Origin: JAMXLO01 sp963799415
GTDB lineage: Bacteria > Pseudomonadota > Alphaproteobacteria > Acetobacterales > Acetobacteraceae
Length of the DNA: 64,000 bases
Reading direction: 5' to 3'
Assembly (NCBI GenBank): GCA_963799415.1
Contig: CAWCXI010000032.1
Coordinates: 48,351-112,350, forward strand
The notes beneath the pieces were generated by a model, which saw only the letters and a program-made list of their open reading frames with translations, had not been told where the DNA came from and ran no database searches. The translations under genes were made by a program, and so were the position numbers. Shown here one piece after another: positions 36,174-46,215 of this stretch. Numbering within the stretch: position 1 is the stretch's first letter; every line of letters starts with the position of its first letter.

Positions 36174-38056
36174 CGTGTCGCAGGGTGTTGGGAAGGCGGC
36201 GCGCGGCGCTTGCTGTGGTTACAGCGCTGCTGGTGCAGACCAGTGTTGGTTACACTGCACAGCGCTATGTCAGCCAGGGCATCGCCATCGACCTGGACCT
36301 CGCGGCGCCTGACGGCATGGTTGCAGGCACGGATATTCGACTGTCGCTGCATCTTTCCGATGCGGTCGCGGGCACACCGCTTGTCGCGGCTCAACCGGCG
36401 GCATGGCTGTCGCTGAACCGGCGAGGCATCGCGACCGACGAAGCTGTGTGCACCCGCAAGGTCGCGGCGTTCCTCGGCAGCAACCCGTTGGCCAAGCCGG
36501 ACGTCGATTTGACAGGGTTCAGTCTGCTGACGATGAACCGTGACCCCAGCATCACCGTGATCGATCCCCAGAGCGGTTACAACGGCTCGCGCACGGTCAC
36601 CGAGCTTGCGTTGGATTCACCCGGGGTGGACTGGGCGGTCGGGATTGATCCGCCACGGCTCTATGTTGCCGAGACTGCTGCACGACATATCGCGGTGATC
36701 GATACCGACCGCTGGCGACGCGGCAGCAGCATTGCGACGCCGGAGCCTCCGGGTGCGGTACGGCTGCTTGGTGATGGCCGCACGCTCTGGATCGCGGCGG
36801 CAACCGACGGCGACCTCGTTGCAATTGATACCAGCAGTCTGCAGGAGGTGGCTCGCCTGCCGCTCGGACTCGGCGCGCACCGGCTCGCCAGCACCGGCAA
36901 TGGCCGCTATCTGCTGGTAACGAACAGCCGCGATGGCACGGTCACGATCATCGACGGTCGTAGCCTGACCAGGGCGCGGGATATCAAGGTCGGCTCCATC
37001 GCGGGTCCGGTGGCGGTCTCCGACCTGGCCGGCGCCATCTATGTGGCGACCTCCGACGCCATCGTCGCCATCGATCCGGCGCGCGACACGCCACTGGCGC
37101 GCATCGAGGATGTGTCCGGCGTGACCGCGCTCGGCATCGCGCCTGATGGCAGATCGGGATTCGCCGCCAGTTCAACGCAGAACCACTTGACTATCTTCGA
37201 CACCGTCACCAACCGCGTGGCGCAGACAATCACGGTGGCCGACTCGCCTTACGAGATCGGTTTCACCGATACGCAGGCCTATATCCGCCGTCGCGGCAGT
37301 GAAAGCGTGACGCTGATTCCGCTGGCGCCACTGCGCGCCGACGGCAAGACCGCGGGTCTCGCCGAATTTCCAGCGGGCAAGAAGCCCAGTGATGAGGGCA
37401 GCGTTACAACGCCGCTGGCCGCCAGCATGGTCAGCTCGCCGGGCGAGCCAGCGATGCTGCTGGCGAGTGCCACCGAACATGCCGTGCACTACTACCACGA
37501 GGGGATGGCGGCACCTGCAGACAGTTTCGACGCTTTCGGTCATCAGCCGCTGGCTGTCACGATCGTCGATCGCAGTCTGCGCCAGACCGCCCCGGGCACC
37601 TACAGTGCGGCGGCACGGCTGCCGCGCCCCGGGACCTATGATGTGATCGTCTTGCTGGACCGACCACGCATCGCACATTGCTTTGCAATGGATGTTGCGG
37701 CGCGCCCTGGCGATGCGGTGGGCACATTGGTTTTCCAGCCTATCGTCATGCCTCGCGTGATACCGGCCGGCAGTCCGGTCACACTCAGTTTCCGCATGAT
37801 GCAGCGCCCCGCGCAGCCAGCGCCGCAACCTGTCGCGGTCACCGCACTCGCTGTCCTTGCACCCGGTTCGTGGTTCGAGCGCGTACCGATGACGCAGGCG
37901 ACTGACGGCAGTTGGCGGCTGGAATTCACCCCACCGCGCGCCGGCGTCTATCTGCTGGCGTTCGAGGCCCCCTCGCTCGGGGTGAGTGTCAATACCAGCC
38001 AGCATTTCGCCATCGAGGCCAAGGATCCGGGCGCACTCCAGGCGCCGCGTGAATAG
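36170..38056 (+). CDS. Secreted YVTN-type beta-propeller protein
   Basis: 628 aa, translationally coupled to the multicopper oxidase (ATGA overlap). The N-terminus has a basic stretch and hydrophobic core (AALAVVTALLVQTSVGYTAQ), a probable signal peptide. The middle (about 130-400) repeats blades such as RLYVAETAARHIAVIDTD, LWIAAATDGDLVAIDT, YLLVTNSRDGTVTIIDG and GFAASSTQNHLTIFDT, typical of YVTN/cytochrome-cd1-like propellers. The C-terminal 200 residues look like immunoglobulin-like beta domains (GTYDVIVLLDRPRIAHCF, FTPPRAGVYLLAFEAP). Such propellers often accompany oxidases as assembly or electron-transfer partners; no catalytic site is visible. Confidence 0.8.
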   Translation: MTCRRVLGRRRAALAVVTALLVQTSVGYTAQRYVSQGIAIDLDLAAPDGMVAGTDIRLSLHLSDAVAGTPLVAAQPAAWLSLNRRGIATDEAVCTRKVAAFLGSNPLAKPDVDLTGFSLLTMNRDPSITVIDPQSGYNGSRTVTELALDSPGVDWAVGIDPPRLYVAETAARHIAVIDTDRWRRGSSIATPEPPGAVRLLGDGRTLWIAAATDGDLVAIDTSSLQEVARLPLGLGAHRLASTGNGRYLLVTNSRDGTVTIIDGRSLTRARDIKVGSIAGPVAVSDLAGAIYVATSDAIVAIDPARDTPLARIEDVSGVTALGIAPDGRSGFAASSTQNHLTIFDTVTNRVAQTITVADSPYEIGFTDTQAYIRRRGSESVTLIPLAPLRADGKTAGLAEFPAGKKPSDEGSVTTPLAASMVSSPGEPAMLLASATEHAVHYYHEGMAAPADSFDAFGHQPLAVTIVDRSLRQTAPGTYSAAARLPRPGTYDVIVLLDRPRIAHCFAMDVAARPGDAVGTLVFQPIVMPRVIPAGSPVTLSFRMMQRPAQPAPQPVAVTALAVLAPGSWFERVPMTQATDGSWRLEFTPPRAGVYLLAFEAPSLGVSVNTSQHFAIEAKDPGALQAPRE

Positions 38057-38085
38057 CCGTCTCGTCTGTTGCGGAGCTCTCGGTG

Positions 38086-39561
38086 TCACCTGTTCCACCA
38101 GGTCGGCGCGCCACCATCGAGCGGGACGATCCACGCTCCATCGGTGCCGATACGGCGCGAGGGCGAGAAAGTCACCGGTGGCATTAGTCCCGTTCGATAG
38201 CTCTGCAATGTTTCCAGCGCGTCGATGAGCCGCTCGCGTGTCACGTCGCGGCCTGCGCGCTGGAGCGCCTCGACAAGGATTTTTGCTGCCGCCAGAGCTT
38301 GGCGCTGCACTGAACGATCCCGTGCGGGCAGGTCCTCGCGCTGTGTGAGGGCACGGAATTCGGTTGCCGCCTCCGGTGTCATGTCGAGTGGGCCGGTGGC
38401 GAACGCAACAAAGGTCGGCACGGGTGCACCATTCGCGAGCAGATCACCGGCCAGTGCGCTGGGCAGCAGCAGCGTGGGCCGTCTGCCCGACAGGTTGGCG
38501 ACGGCTGGGCGGACCATTGCACTGTCGGCGAACCACAGCACCGCGCCACCGGCAGCAAGTGCCTGCGCCAGTTCCGCACTGCCTGGCTGCATCAGTTTCG
38601 GCGGCTGTCGAGCGTCAGCAAGAGTCGTCGCTGCGATATCGGCCACCGATCGCCAGAGAGGCGTTCCGTCATCGACGATTTCCGGCGATCCGAATGTGCT
38701 CGCGGCGAAACCGGCAAGCGCACTGGCCTCCGCCTCCAGGCCGCCGTTGAGGTAGAATACGTAGCGGCTGCTGGGTGCAGCGCGCACACGCGGCGTGAGC
38801 GGTCCGATGGTGGGCACGCCGGCAGCATTCACCGCTGCCACAGCAGCGACTTCCTCGCCTGCGATCATCGGCGCAAGCAGGGCGAAGACGGTGCCGGCGT
38901 CAGCAAGCCGCGCGACGGCAGCGCCGAATGCCTCGCCATCATACGGCTCTGTCACTTGCAGGACGAGCTGACGGCCGAACAGACCGCCGCGCCGGTTGAT
39001 CTCATCGAAAGATGCCGCAAGCACTGTCTGGATTGCCGACCCGCCGGGGCGCAGGACCGTACCCAGCACCAGCGAGCCATTATCCAGCCCCGGTTCGGGA
39101 GCAGTGCCGAGTTGCTTCAGATAGGCGACCAGATCGGCAGCATCCGATGTCGACAGCACAAAGCGCGGCATCACCGGATCAAGCCGGTTATCGCCGGAAT
39201 CGAGACCCATCGTAATGGCACGGACCAACAATGGTTCGGTGTAGGCGGGTCGTGATCTCCGCGCCGGGCCATCGCGACGAACCGGCCGCATCAGCGAATC
39301 CCCGGTGATGTCAGGTGCCACCACCCCACCCTCCTGCCGTCCACGTCCATCGCGTCCGTGACAGGATGCGCAGGGGATGGAAGAGGCCGGTAAGCTTACA
39401 TTGCCTGGGCCGACCATGGCCTTCGCGGCCGACCCACCGGCATCTCCGGTCAGAAACAGTTTCTGGCCACGTTCCAGTCCGGTCACACTCGCCCTGGCAG
39501 CAAGCGCAGGCATGCAAAGAGCGACGACGGCCATCAGGCGAACGAGGATGAATATCTTCAA
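38086..39561 (-). CDS. Cytochrome c / periplasmic-binding-protein fusion
   Basis: 491 aa with a signal peptide (MKIFILVRLMAVVALCMPAL, cleavage near ARA). A c-type cytochrome domain of about 130 residues follows: haem motif CASCH near residue 65, axial Met in DPVMPRF near 130, then LVAYLKQLG. The remainder is a type 1 periplasmic binding domain like branched-chain amino-acid binding proteins (VLRPGGSAIQTVLAASFDEI NRRGGLFGR region, FALLAPMIAG, GVPTIGPLTP). No transporter permease is encoded nearby, so it more likely couples a ligand to electron transfer than to uptake. Convergent with the propeller gene and divergent from the outer-membrane factor; probably a redox partner of the multicopper oxidase (inference). 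Confidence 0.82.
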   Translation of the reverse strand: MKIFILVRLMAVVALCMPALAARASVTGLERGQKLFLTGDAGGSAAKAMVGPGNVSLPASSIPCASCHGRDGRGRQEGGVVAPDITGDSLMRPVRRDGPARRSRPAYTEPLLVRAITMGLDSGDNRLDPVMPRFVLSTSDAADLVAYLKQLGTAPEPGLDNGSLVLGTVLRPGGSAIQTVLAASFDEINRRGGLFGRQLVLQVTEPYDGEAFGAAVARLADAGTVFALLAPMIAGEEVAAVAAVNAAGVPTIGPLTPRVRAAPSSRYVFYLNGGLEAEASALAGFAASTFGSPEIVDDGTPLWRSVADIAATTLADARQPPKLMQPGSAELAQALAAGGAVLWFADSAMVRPAVANLSGRRPTLLLPSALAGDLLANGAPVPTFVAFATGPLDMTPEAATEFRALTQREDLPARDRSVQRQALAAAKILVEALQRAGRDVTRERLIDALETLQSYRTGLMPPVTFSPSRRIGTDGAWIVPLDGGAPTWWNR

Positions 39562-39871
39562 TGATCGGGCTTTCCGACGACCTCGGTCGCGTTGCGCACC
39601 GCAAGCGCAGGCAGACTAAACAGGTGGTGATGCTGTCTCGAGCCCAGATGCTGCTGACCGGCACGCATCACGTCAAGCAAGCATGCGTGTCAGGAGTGCC
39701 ACGCGCTCAGGATAAACCGCTGCAGCGGCATTGGGATGGTCGCTCTGTTTGAACTAGGATCATCCTCAAACCTGTCGGGGGGTGGATTATAAAGTGGCTA
39801 TTCAACAATGGCGCATGGCAGTCGCCACGCCTCTGCGACGTTATGTCGAATGCCACTACCTCGCATTTGGA
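39562..39871. other. Divergent promoter region of the cytochrome fusion and outer-membrane factor
   Basis: 310 bases between two divergent starts. It contains a near-perfect palindrome AGGATCATCCT (39756-39766), a possible regulator site. No clear -35/-10 pair could be fixed. A GTG at 39782 preceded by a G-run is an alternative start for the plus-strand gene. Confidence 0.35.
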
Positions 39872-41353
39872 ATGATCGAATGTATTCACGCGCTGCTGCG
39901 TCCCGCCTTGCTGTTCACCCTCACCTTGACAGCGTGCGGACATCGAGCGCCCGAGCCGGGCGGGCTTCCCGTAGCGCCCGATGCGTTTCGCGAAGCGGGT
40001 CCCGGAACACGTCATCACTCGGCAGCCACGATGCCCGACAACGGCGCATGGTGGCTGGTGTTCGCCGACCCGCCGCTGGATGACCTGATCCGACGCGCCA
40101 ACCATGGCAGCTTCACCATCGGCCAGGCGGTGGCAAAACTCGATGAGGCGCGCGCGCTCCAACGCGCGACGATTGCCGCGCAATGGCCCATGATTGGGCT
40201 CAGCACGAACGTCTCGCGTGAAGAAGGGACGCTGACCAACGCGGCGAGCAGCAGCGGTCCGCTCTATGTCGTAGGCGCCAATCTTTCATATGAAGCTGAC
40301 CTGTTCGGCCGCCTGGCAAATGAATCAAAGGCGGCTGCCATGAGCACCGCCGAGAGCGAGGAACTGTTGAGGGCGGCGAGGCTTCTGGTTCAGGCTGATG
40401 CCGCGCAGACATATTTCACCTTGCGCGCGCTCGATGCCGAGCGTGCACTGGTTCGAGGCACGGCGACGGCGTACCAAAAGACCGTTCGGCTGACCGAGGG
40501 AATGGTCGGCTCCGGCCTGGCCTCGGAACTGTCACTTGTGCGCCTGCGCACCGAGGCGGAATCGCTCTCGGCAGAAGCGCTGACGCTGGACCAGCGCCGC
40601 GCCGAAGTTGAACACGCGTTGGCCGTATTGGTCGGCGAAGCCCCGTCCACATTCCACATTACTCCGAGGAGCCGCTCCGATCTGCTCCCGAACATTCCGC
40701 CAGGGATTCCAGGGGCAGTTCTCGTTCGCCGCCCGGATGTCGAGGCAGCCCGAAGAGCGATGATCGCCGCACAGATACGCAGCGGCGTGGCGCAGGACCG
40801 CTGGCTGCCGACCCTGTCGCTCACGGCGTTCGGCGGATATGCCTCGCCTACACTGGGGTCGTTGTTTTCAGCAGGGGCGGCAACCTCAACGCTCGCGGCC
40901 CTGCTGTCGATGCCGATATTCGATGGTGGCCGGTATCTGGCGGGCGTTGCGAAGGCGAATGCTGACCTTGATGCGGCCGCCGCGGACTATGGCCAGCAGA
41001 TCCTCAATGCGTTCAAGGATGTTGAAGATCAGCTGTCCGCGCTGCGCCTGCTGGCCAGACAGGAAGTGGTGCTGAAACGTGCGACCGAGGCGGCCATCCG
41101 CACGACGACCCTGGTCACCTCGAACTATGGGGATGGTCTGGCGAGCCAGTTCGAACTGCTGGATGCGCAGAGGAACGAGCTGCGCATCCGCCGCGAGGCG
41201 CTGGTGGTCCAGGCTGCCCGCTTCCAAGCCACCGTTGGTCTCATCAAGGCGCTCGGCGGCGGGTGGGACGCCTCGGCGCCGACCGCTGCAGCGCCGGTGG
41301 CCAAGCACGGGCTTGGGCATAGGCATAAGCACAAGAAGACCCCGTCACGCTAA
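39872..41353 (+). CDS. NodT/TolC-family outer-membrane lipoprotein
   Basis: Outer-membrane efflux/secretion channel, 493 aa from the ATG at 39872. The signal peptide ends in a lipobox, LTACGH, so the protein is lipid-anchored. The family features are WWLVFADPPLDDLIRRAN, long coiled-coil hairpins (ALVRGTATAYQKTVRLTEGM, GLASELSLVRLRTEAESLSA), VRRPDVEAARRAMIAAQ and LPTLSLTAFGGYASP. It would form the trimeric channel completing the tripartite exporter with the HlyD and ABC proteins encoded next to it. Overlaps the convergent ABC gene by four bases. The tail is basic and histidine-rich (KHGLGHRHKHKK), which may bind metal. Confidence 0.88.
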   Translation: MIECIHALLRPALLFTLTLTACGHRAPEPGGLPVAPDAFREAGPGTRHHSAATMPDNGAWWLVFADPPLDDLIRRANHGSFTIGQAVAKLDEARALQRATIAAQWPMIGLSTNVSREEGTLTNAASSSGPLYVVGANLSYEADLFGRLANESKAAAMSTAESEELLRAARLLVQADAAQTYFTLRALDAERALVRGTATAYQKTVRLTEGMVGSGLASELSLVRLRTEAESLSAEALTLDQRRAEVEHALAVLVGEAPSTFHITPRSRSDLLPNIPPGIPGAVLVRRPDVEAARRAMIAAQIRSGVAQDRWLPTLSLTAFGGYASPTLGSLFSAGAATSTLAALLSMPIFDGGRYLAGVAKANADLDAAAADYGQQILNAFKDVEDQLSALRLLARQEVVLKRATEAAIRTTTLVTSNYGDGLASQFELLDAQRNELRIRREALVVQAARFQATVGLIKALGGGWDASAPTAAAPVAKHGLGHRHKHKKTPSR

Positions 41354-43533
41354 GGATGCGCGATGACCACCAGCGTGCGCGCATGGGCCACCGCACTTTG
41401 CAGACAGGTCTTCAATGTGGCTGGGTCCAACGCTGCGAAACTTTCGTCCAGGATCGTCAGCGACGCGTCCTGCAGCAGGGCGCGCGCAAGAAAGACACGG
41501 CTGCGCTCGCCATGCGACAACTGCCAACCGGTTTCGCCGACATGCTGCATCAGGCCGCCCGGCATGCGGCTCAACAGGCCACCGAGGCCAAGTTCGACGC
41601 ACAACGCCTGTGCGAGCCCCAGGTCCTCCGCCGTCGGTGGCCAATTGCGGCCCATCAACAGGTTGAACGCCAGCGAACCTGACAGAATATGGTTCTCGTG
41701 GAATTGCGGGGCCTCGGTCGCCAGTTGATGCCAGCCCAGCCCGAGCGTCGGCCTGTCCAGTCCGTTCAGCAGCAGCAAACCCGAATCTGGCAGACGCAGG
41801 CCGGTCATCAGCGCGGCGAGCGTGGACTTGCCTCCGCCGGAGGGTCCTTCCAGCAGGATGCGCTCACCCTGATAGATTGTCAGATCGAGCCGGTCGAGGA
41901 TCGGCCGCCCGCTGCGCCGGTAGCGGAAGACCAGATCGCTGACATCGAGCACCTTTTGCCGCGCATGCTCGTTCCCCGCCTGCGCAGGCGGTGGAACGGC
42001 CGCCGGTTCGACAGGCGCGCCGCCGGCCCGGAACAGATCGGACACCAGGCTCCAGGCGACACAGGCCTGCGAGAGAGATGTGATGCCGCTGGAGATGCTG
42101 GCGAATGCCCGGCTCGCCATCAGAATGCCGCCCAGACTGATCGCAAGCGCAGCCGGGCTGGCGCTGCCCGCAATGAACGCAGGCGCCAGGGCCAGGATTG
42201 CCACGATGGTCCAACCGCCAGAGGCGCCCGCCGTGACCGGCACGATCGCGTTGTCCAGTCCGCGCGAAAGATCGAGATAGTCCCGCAGGATCCGGTCCTC
42301 TGCGACGCCACGCCGATGCGGCGGTTCCTGCGCGAGCCGCGTGCGATGACCGATCATGTGCTCGATCAGCTCATGCGTCATATCGAGACGCGTCGTGGAC
42401 CAGACGCGCAGGCGCCGATAGTAGCGACAGCAACTGGCCGCCATCGCGCCCAGCCAGATCAGCAGCGCCAGCAGATGCAGGTATCCGCCGGCACCCGCCG
42501 ACAGGATCCAGCCGGCGAACACCAGTTCCACGACGGCGACGATGACCGCCATGCCGCCGCCGAGCACGAGCGACTCCAGCGCCTGCGATTCCATCACGCG
42601 ACCGATGATCTGGCCGGCGCCCTGATGCCTCACTGCGTCGATGTCGATGCGCAGCGCACCGGCCAGCAGACGCCGCTTCAGGATACGTCCCAGATCGAGC
42701 GCGAAGGTCGCCTCGATCCAGCCAGCGGAAAGCCGCAGCGGGATGCCCGATAGCAACATCAACTGCCACGCGACCAGCCAGGCGAGGTCCAGCCTGCCGT
42801 CCAGAACTGCGGCGCCGATGAGAGCCCAGCCGCTGATCTCCACCAGATACATGCCGATCAGCAGCACGACGACCCAACCAAGACGACGGATAAGACCAGC
42901 CTGCGACAGCTGCGCCTTGAATGGTGCCGTCGCCGGCAAACGGAGCATCCAGCATTCCGTGAACGCCTGGGCAGCCAGCCGTTCGCGCAACATCACCGAC
43001 CGGACCTGCTCTCGTCGAGCGGGACGGACACCGGCGTTCTCCAGCAGTTGGTCGAGGTCACGGACAATCGGCGCCCCGAACTGAGCGGTGGCGGCGGCCG
43101 AGATTGTGCGCACGCGACGCCAGTGAAGCCGCAGATCGGGACCGATCAGCGCGACCGAATTGCCTTTCGACTTGAGCAGCAGCAGAAACCGTCCTTCGTC
43201 TGTGACGGGGAGCGCGAGCACCAACGGACATGCCTGCAACAGGCCCTGATCGAGGTCGGGAACCGGAAACTCCACCGGCTCCGCCTCGAGTCCGAGGCAT
43301 CCTGCCGCCCATTCGATCCAGTTGCCTGCGTAAACCGACGTGCCCGGCTGCGGAATATCGGGCGCGCCGATCGTGCCTCCCGCCGCGGCCCGCAACCCAG
43401 TGCGCGATGCCAACGCCTCCAGCGCCTGCGCCAACTGCTCACGTGGCCAACTCAGGCTGATGAGGTCCTCATCATAGCCGGCCCTCGACTGGGCAATATG
43501 CGTGACAGGCCTGAGATCCGGTCCGTCCATCAT
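41350..43533 (-). CDS. Bacteriocin-type ABC exporter, ATPase/permease without peptidase
   Basis: 727 aa. The N-terminal ~190 residues form a domain with no peptidase motif, followed by membrane helices (ILSAGAGGYLHLLALLIWLG among them) and a C-terminal ATPase with Walker A LEGPSGGGKSTLAAL, signature LSHGERSRVFLARALL and Walker B LTILDESFAAL. The layout matches the second ABC protein of NHLM-type peptide export systems, which pair one peptidase-bearing and one peptidase-less transporter. ATGA overlap with the upstream C39 transporter gene, so the two are co-translated and may form a heterodimer. Confidence 0.85.
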   Translation of the reverse strand: MMDGPDLRPVTHIAQSRAGYDEDLISLSWPREQLAQALEALASRTGLRAAAGGTIGAPDIPQPGTSVYAGNWIEWAAGCLGLEAEPVEFPVPDLDQGLLQACPLVLALPVTDEGRFLLLLKSKGNSVALIGPDLRLHWRRVRTISAAATAQFGAPIVRDLDQLLENAGVRPARREQVRSVMLRERLAAQAFTECWMLRLPATAPFKAQLSQAGLIRRLGWVVVLLIGMYLVEISGWALIGAAVLDGRLDLAWLVAWQLMLLSGIPLRLSAGWIEATFALDLGRILKRRLLAGALRIDIDAVRHQGAGQIIGRVMESQALESLVLGGGMAVIVAVVELVFAGWILSAGAGGYLHLLALLIWLGAMAASCCRYYRRLRVWSTTRLDMTHELIEHMIGHRTRLAQEPPHRRGVAEDRILRDYLDLSRGLDNAIVPVTAGASGGWTIVAILALAPAFIAGSASPAALAISLGGILMASRAFASISSGITSLSQACVAWSLVSDLFRAGGAPVEPAAVPPPAQAGNEHARQKVLDVSDLVFRYRRSGRPILDRLDLTIYQGERILLEGPSGGGKSTLAALMTGLRLPDSGLLLLNGLDRPTLGLGWHQLATEAPQFHENHILSGSLAFNLLMGRNWPPTAEDLGLAQALCVELGLGGLLSRMPGGLMQHVGETGWQLSHGERSRVFLARALLQDASLTILDESFAALDPATLKTCLQSAVAHARTLVVIAHP

Positions 43534-46215
43534 GCGGCCCCGTGTACCCGGCCGTTGCGGATTGCCACGCGGCGCCAGTAGCCGCTTTCCCAAAGCTGGC
43601 CGAGGACATCGCCCTCCGCGTCCAGCAATTGCCGATATCGCGACGGCGCCGCGGCCAGCCGGTCCGGATGGTCGTCCTCGACGATCCGCCCGTCGTCGAT
43701 CACCAGAACCCGATCGAACAGTCGCGTCTCGCCGACGTCATGGGTCACGCAGAGCAGAGTTACGTCGTGCCATCGCCGCCGAATATCAACGAGCAGGTCA
43801 TGTCTGCGGTCACGGTCCATGCCGCGGAAGGGTTCATCGAGCAGTGCAAGCCGCACATCCCGCTGCGCGAATGCGCGGCCAAGTCGCACACGCTGCCCCT
43901 CACCGCCCGAGATCAGCGCGCCGCCCTCGCCGAGCCTGGTCTGCAGCCCATCGGGAAGGTTGCGCAGCACGTCCTTGAGCGACGCGGTATCGAGCGCCTC
44001 GCCGATACGGTCCAGCGCTGCGTCTGCCGAACTGTAGCCGAGATTGTCGACGAAGCTCCGGTTCCAGATCTGGATCGCGGGATCGACCCACGCCGCGTTT
44101 CGCCGCAACTGCTCGAGCGTTGCGGCCGTGATCGGCATGCCATCCACTTCGAGCGTCCCGGAGATGAGCCGGTGCCAGCCCAAGAGCAGACCGATCAGCG
44201 AGGACTTCCCTGCGCCGGATGCACCAACGATGGCGACGTGCTCACCAGGGCCGATCGTCAGGTTGATGTCGCGCAGGATCCGATGCCCTGCCGCTACGAC
44301 GGTGCCATCCCTGATCGCAATCGAAACGGGAGCGGACGCTGCGGCGGCGGAGGGCGGTGACGCGCTGTGCAATTCCTCTTCGGGTGCGGACAGAGGCTCC
44401 ATCAATCGCGCCAGCACATTGCGTTGTATCGGCACCTGCTGCGCGAGTATCGCCAGGGAGTGGGCGATGGAGGGTAGCTTCAGGATCCAGTAGACCAGCA
44501 GCAGATCACCGCCGCTGACAGACCTGGTCCGCATGAAATGGGTGAACAACAATGCGCCCGCCAGAACCACGCAGACCAGCGACTGCGCGCCATCGAGGCA
44601 TGTCGTCGCAGTGAGCCGACGACGGCCGGCGCGCGCCCATTCGACAAGCAGGCTTTCATGCAGGCGTCGCACCGCTCGCTCGGCGCGATGTGCGCGCACC
44701 GGAACCAGGCCGAGCAGCGTGTCCAGATAGAATCCGCCTAGCGCCGCGCTGTGATTGCGTACGCGCAGATCACGTTCCCCTACCATCGATTGTGCCGCGA
44801 CCGGGATGCCGAGTGCCACGACGACGAGAGTGATCGCCAGGAGTGCGCCTTGCGGATCGATCAGAATTGTTCCGGCAAGCGTCGCCAGCAATTCGAACAG
44901 ACCCTGCAGCAGATGGACGGCCAGGCCAGGCAATTGGCGCGCGACATGAATGCCGTGACTGCGATCGGCCATATCGGAGATCGGCCGGCTCTGAAAATAG
45001 CGATCCACCAGTCGCGGCATCTTGCGAAGTAGCGCCATGCGCAAGCGGATTTCTGTCTGTCGCCCGAGCCGCAGTGATTCGGTGACGATGGGCACCTGAA
45101 TCAAAAGCACCAGCGCCGCGAAGATGACCAGCGCCGCGACTGCTGCCAGCCGCTGGCCGCCGAGGTTTAGCTGGCTCGAGACATCCAACATCGCACGGAA
45201 CAGCAGCGTCTCGACCAGCACGGTCGCAACCGCGCCGACGAGTGCCGCAATCAGGACCAGCGGCCTGATCGCGCCTTCATCGCTGATGAGTTTTCCCAGA
45301 TCCCTCAGCGGTCGGGTCGGCGATTCTCGCAACGCTGCTTCGAGTTCAGCCGACAGCGGTGCTTTTGGTTCGACGGGCTGAGCCATGCCGTGCGTGTGAC
45401 GACCGGCTATTCGAATGAGCACCGCGCCGCGCAAGGTCAGGCGCAGCTCGACGGGGTCAGCGCTGTTCAGGTCCGGCCTGATTGCCCAGTAAGGCGGCGG
45501 AATGAGGTCGAAGATGTCGAACGTGCTGGACCGCGTGGTATTGAACAGCACGTTGAGCAGGCGGGTGGCCGATGGGCCGGCGGATAGCCCTTCGGCATCG
45601 ATCACGGACTGCACCAGGCGCACGCTTGCATCGAGCGCGCCAAGGCTCAGCCAGCCAGGGTCGGCCAAGGCCTTGTCGGACAGCTCGGTCCCCATGCTGC
45701 CAACTGCGCCGATCTGCGCGAGCCGCTGCCGCAACGGCTGCAGGAATTCGTCGGAACCGGCCCAGCTTCGCCACTCATCTGCCGGCACATTCGTCTCGTG
45801 GCTGTAAAGGTCCTTGATGAAGCGGGACCGTCGGACCCAGCGACGCCCAATTGCGGGGTCCATAAGCTGCAGCCAACCACCCAACTGACGCCAGATCACA
45901 ACGAAATGCGTGCCGCCGCTAGGATGGCGAACGACGATCAACGCGGGCAGTGCAGCTGCACCGGGCTGGAACAGATGCTCCGCGGGCAGCATCATCTGCT
46001 CCGCGTCAACTCCGAGCTGATTGGCGACTGTCTCGATCGTGTCGATCGAAGTACCATCGACGTCGGTCTGGCAGGCTTCGCGCAACCTTCCATAGCTGAC
46101 CGGAATGCCGAAATCCTTCCAGCATGCATTTCAACGCTGCGGGTCCGCAGTCCATCGCCGAGATCTGGACGACCTCGGGCACAAGAAATCTGCGTGACAC
46201 GCGGCTGGCCTTCAC
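43530..46215 (-). CDS. C39 peptidase-containing ABC exporter (frameshifted in the peptidase domain)
   Basis: Peptidase/permease/ATPase that cleaves double-glycine leaders and exports the product. Near the N-terminus VVQISAMDCGPAALKCMLEGF has the catalytic Cys; GGTHFVVI supplies the His and LMDPAIG the Asp. Membrane helices follow, then an ATPase with VGASGAGKSSLIGLLLG, ISGGEGQRVRLGRAFA and LALLDEPFRGMD. Frame is lost after CMLEGF: the sequence GGATTTCGGC has one extra base near 46110, and without it the protein continues GIPVSYGRLREACQTD. Start is GTG at 46215, overlapping the HlyD stop as GTGA. All catalytic residues survive repair, so a functional gene with a sequencing error is plausible. 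Confidence 0.87.
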
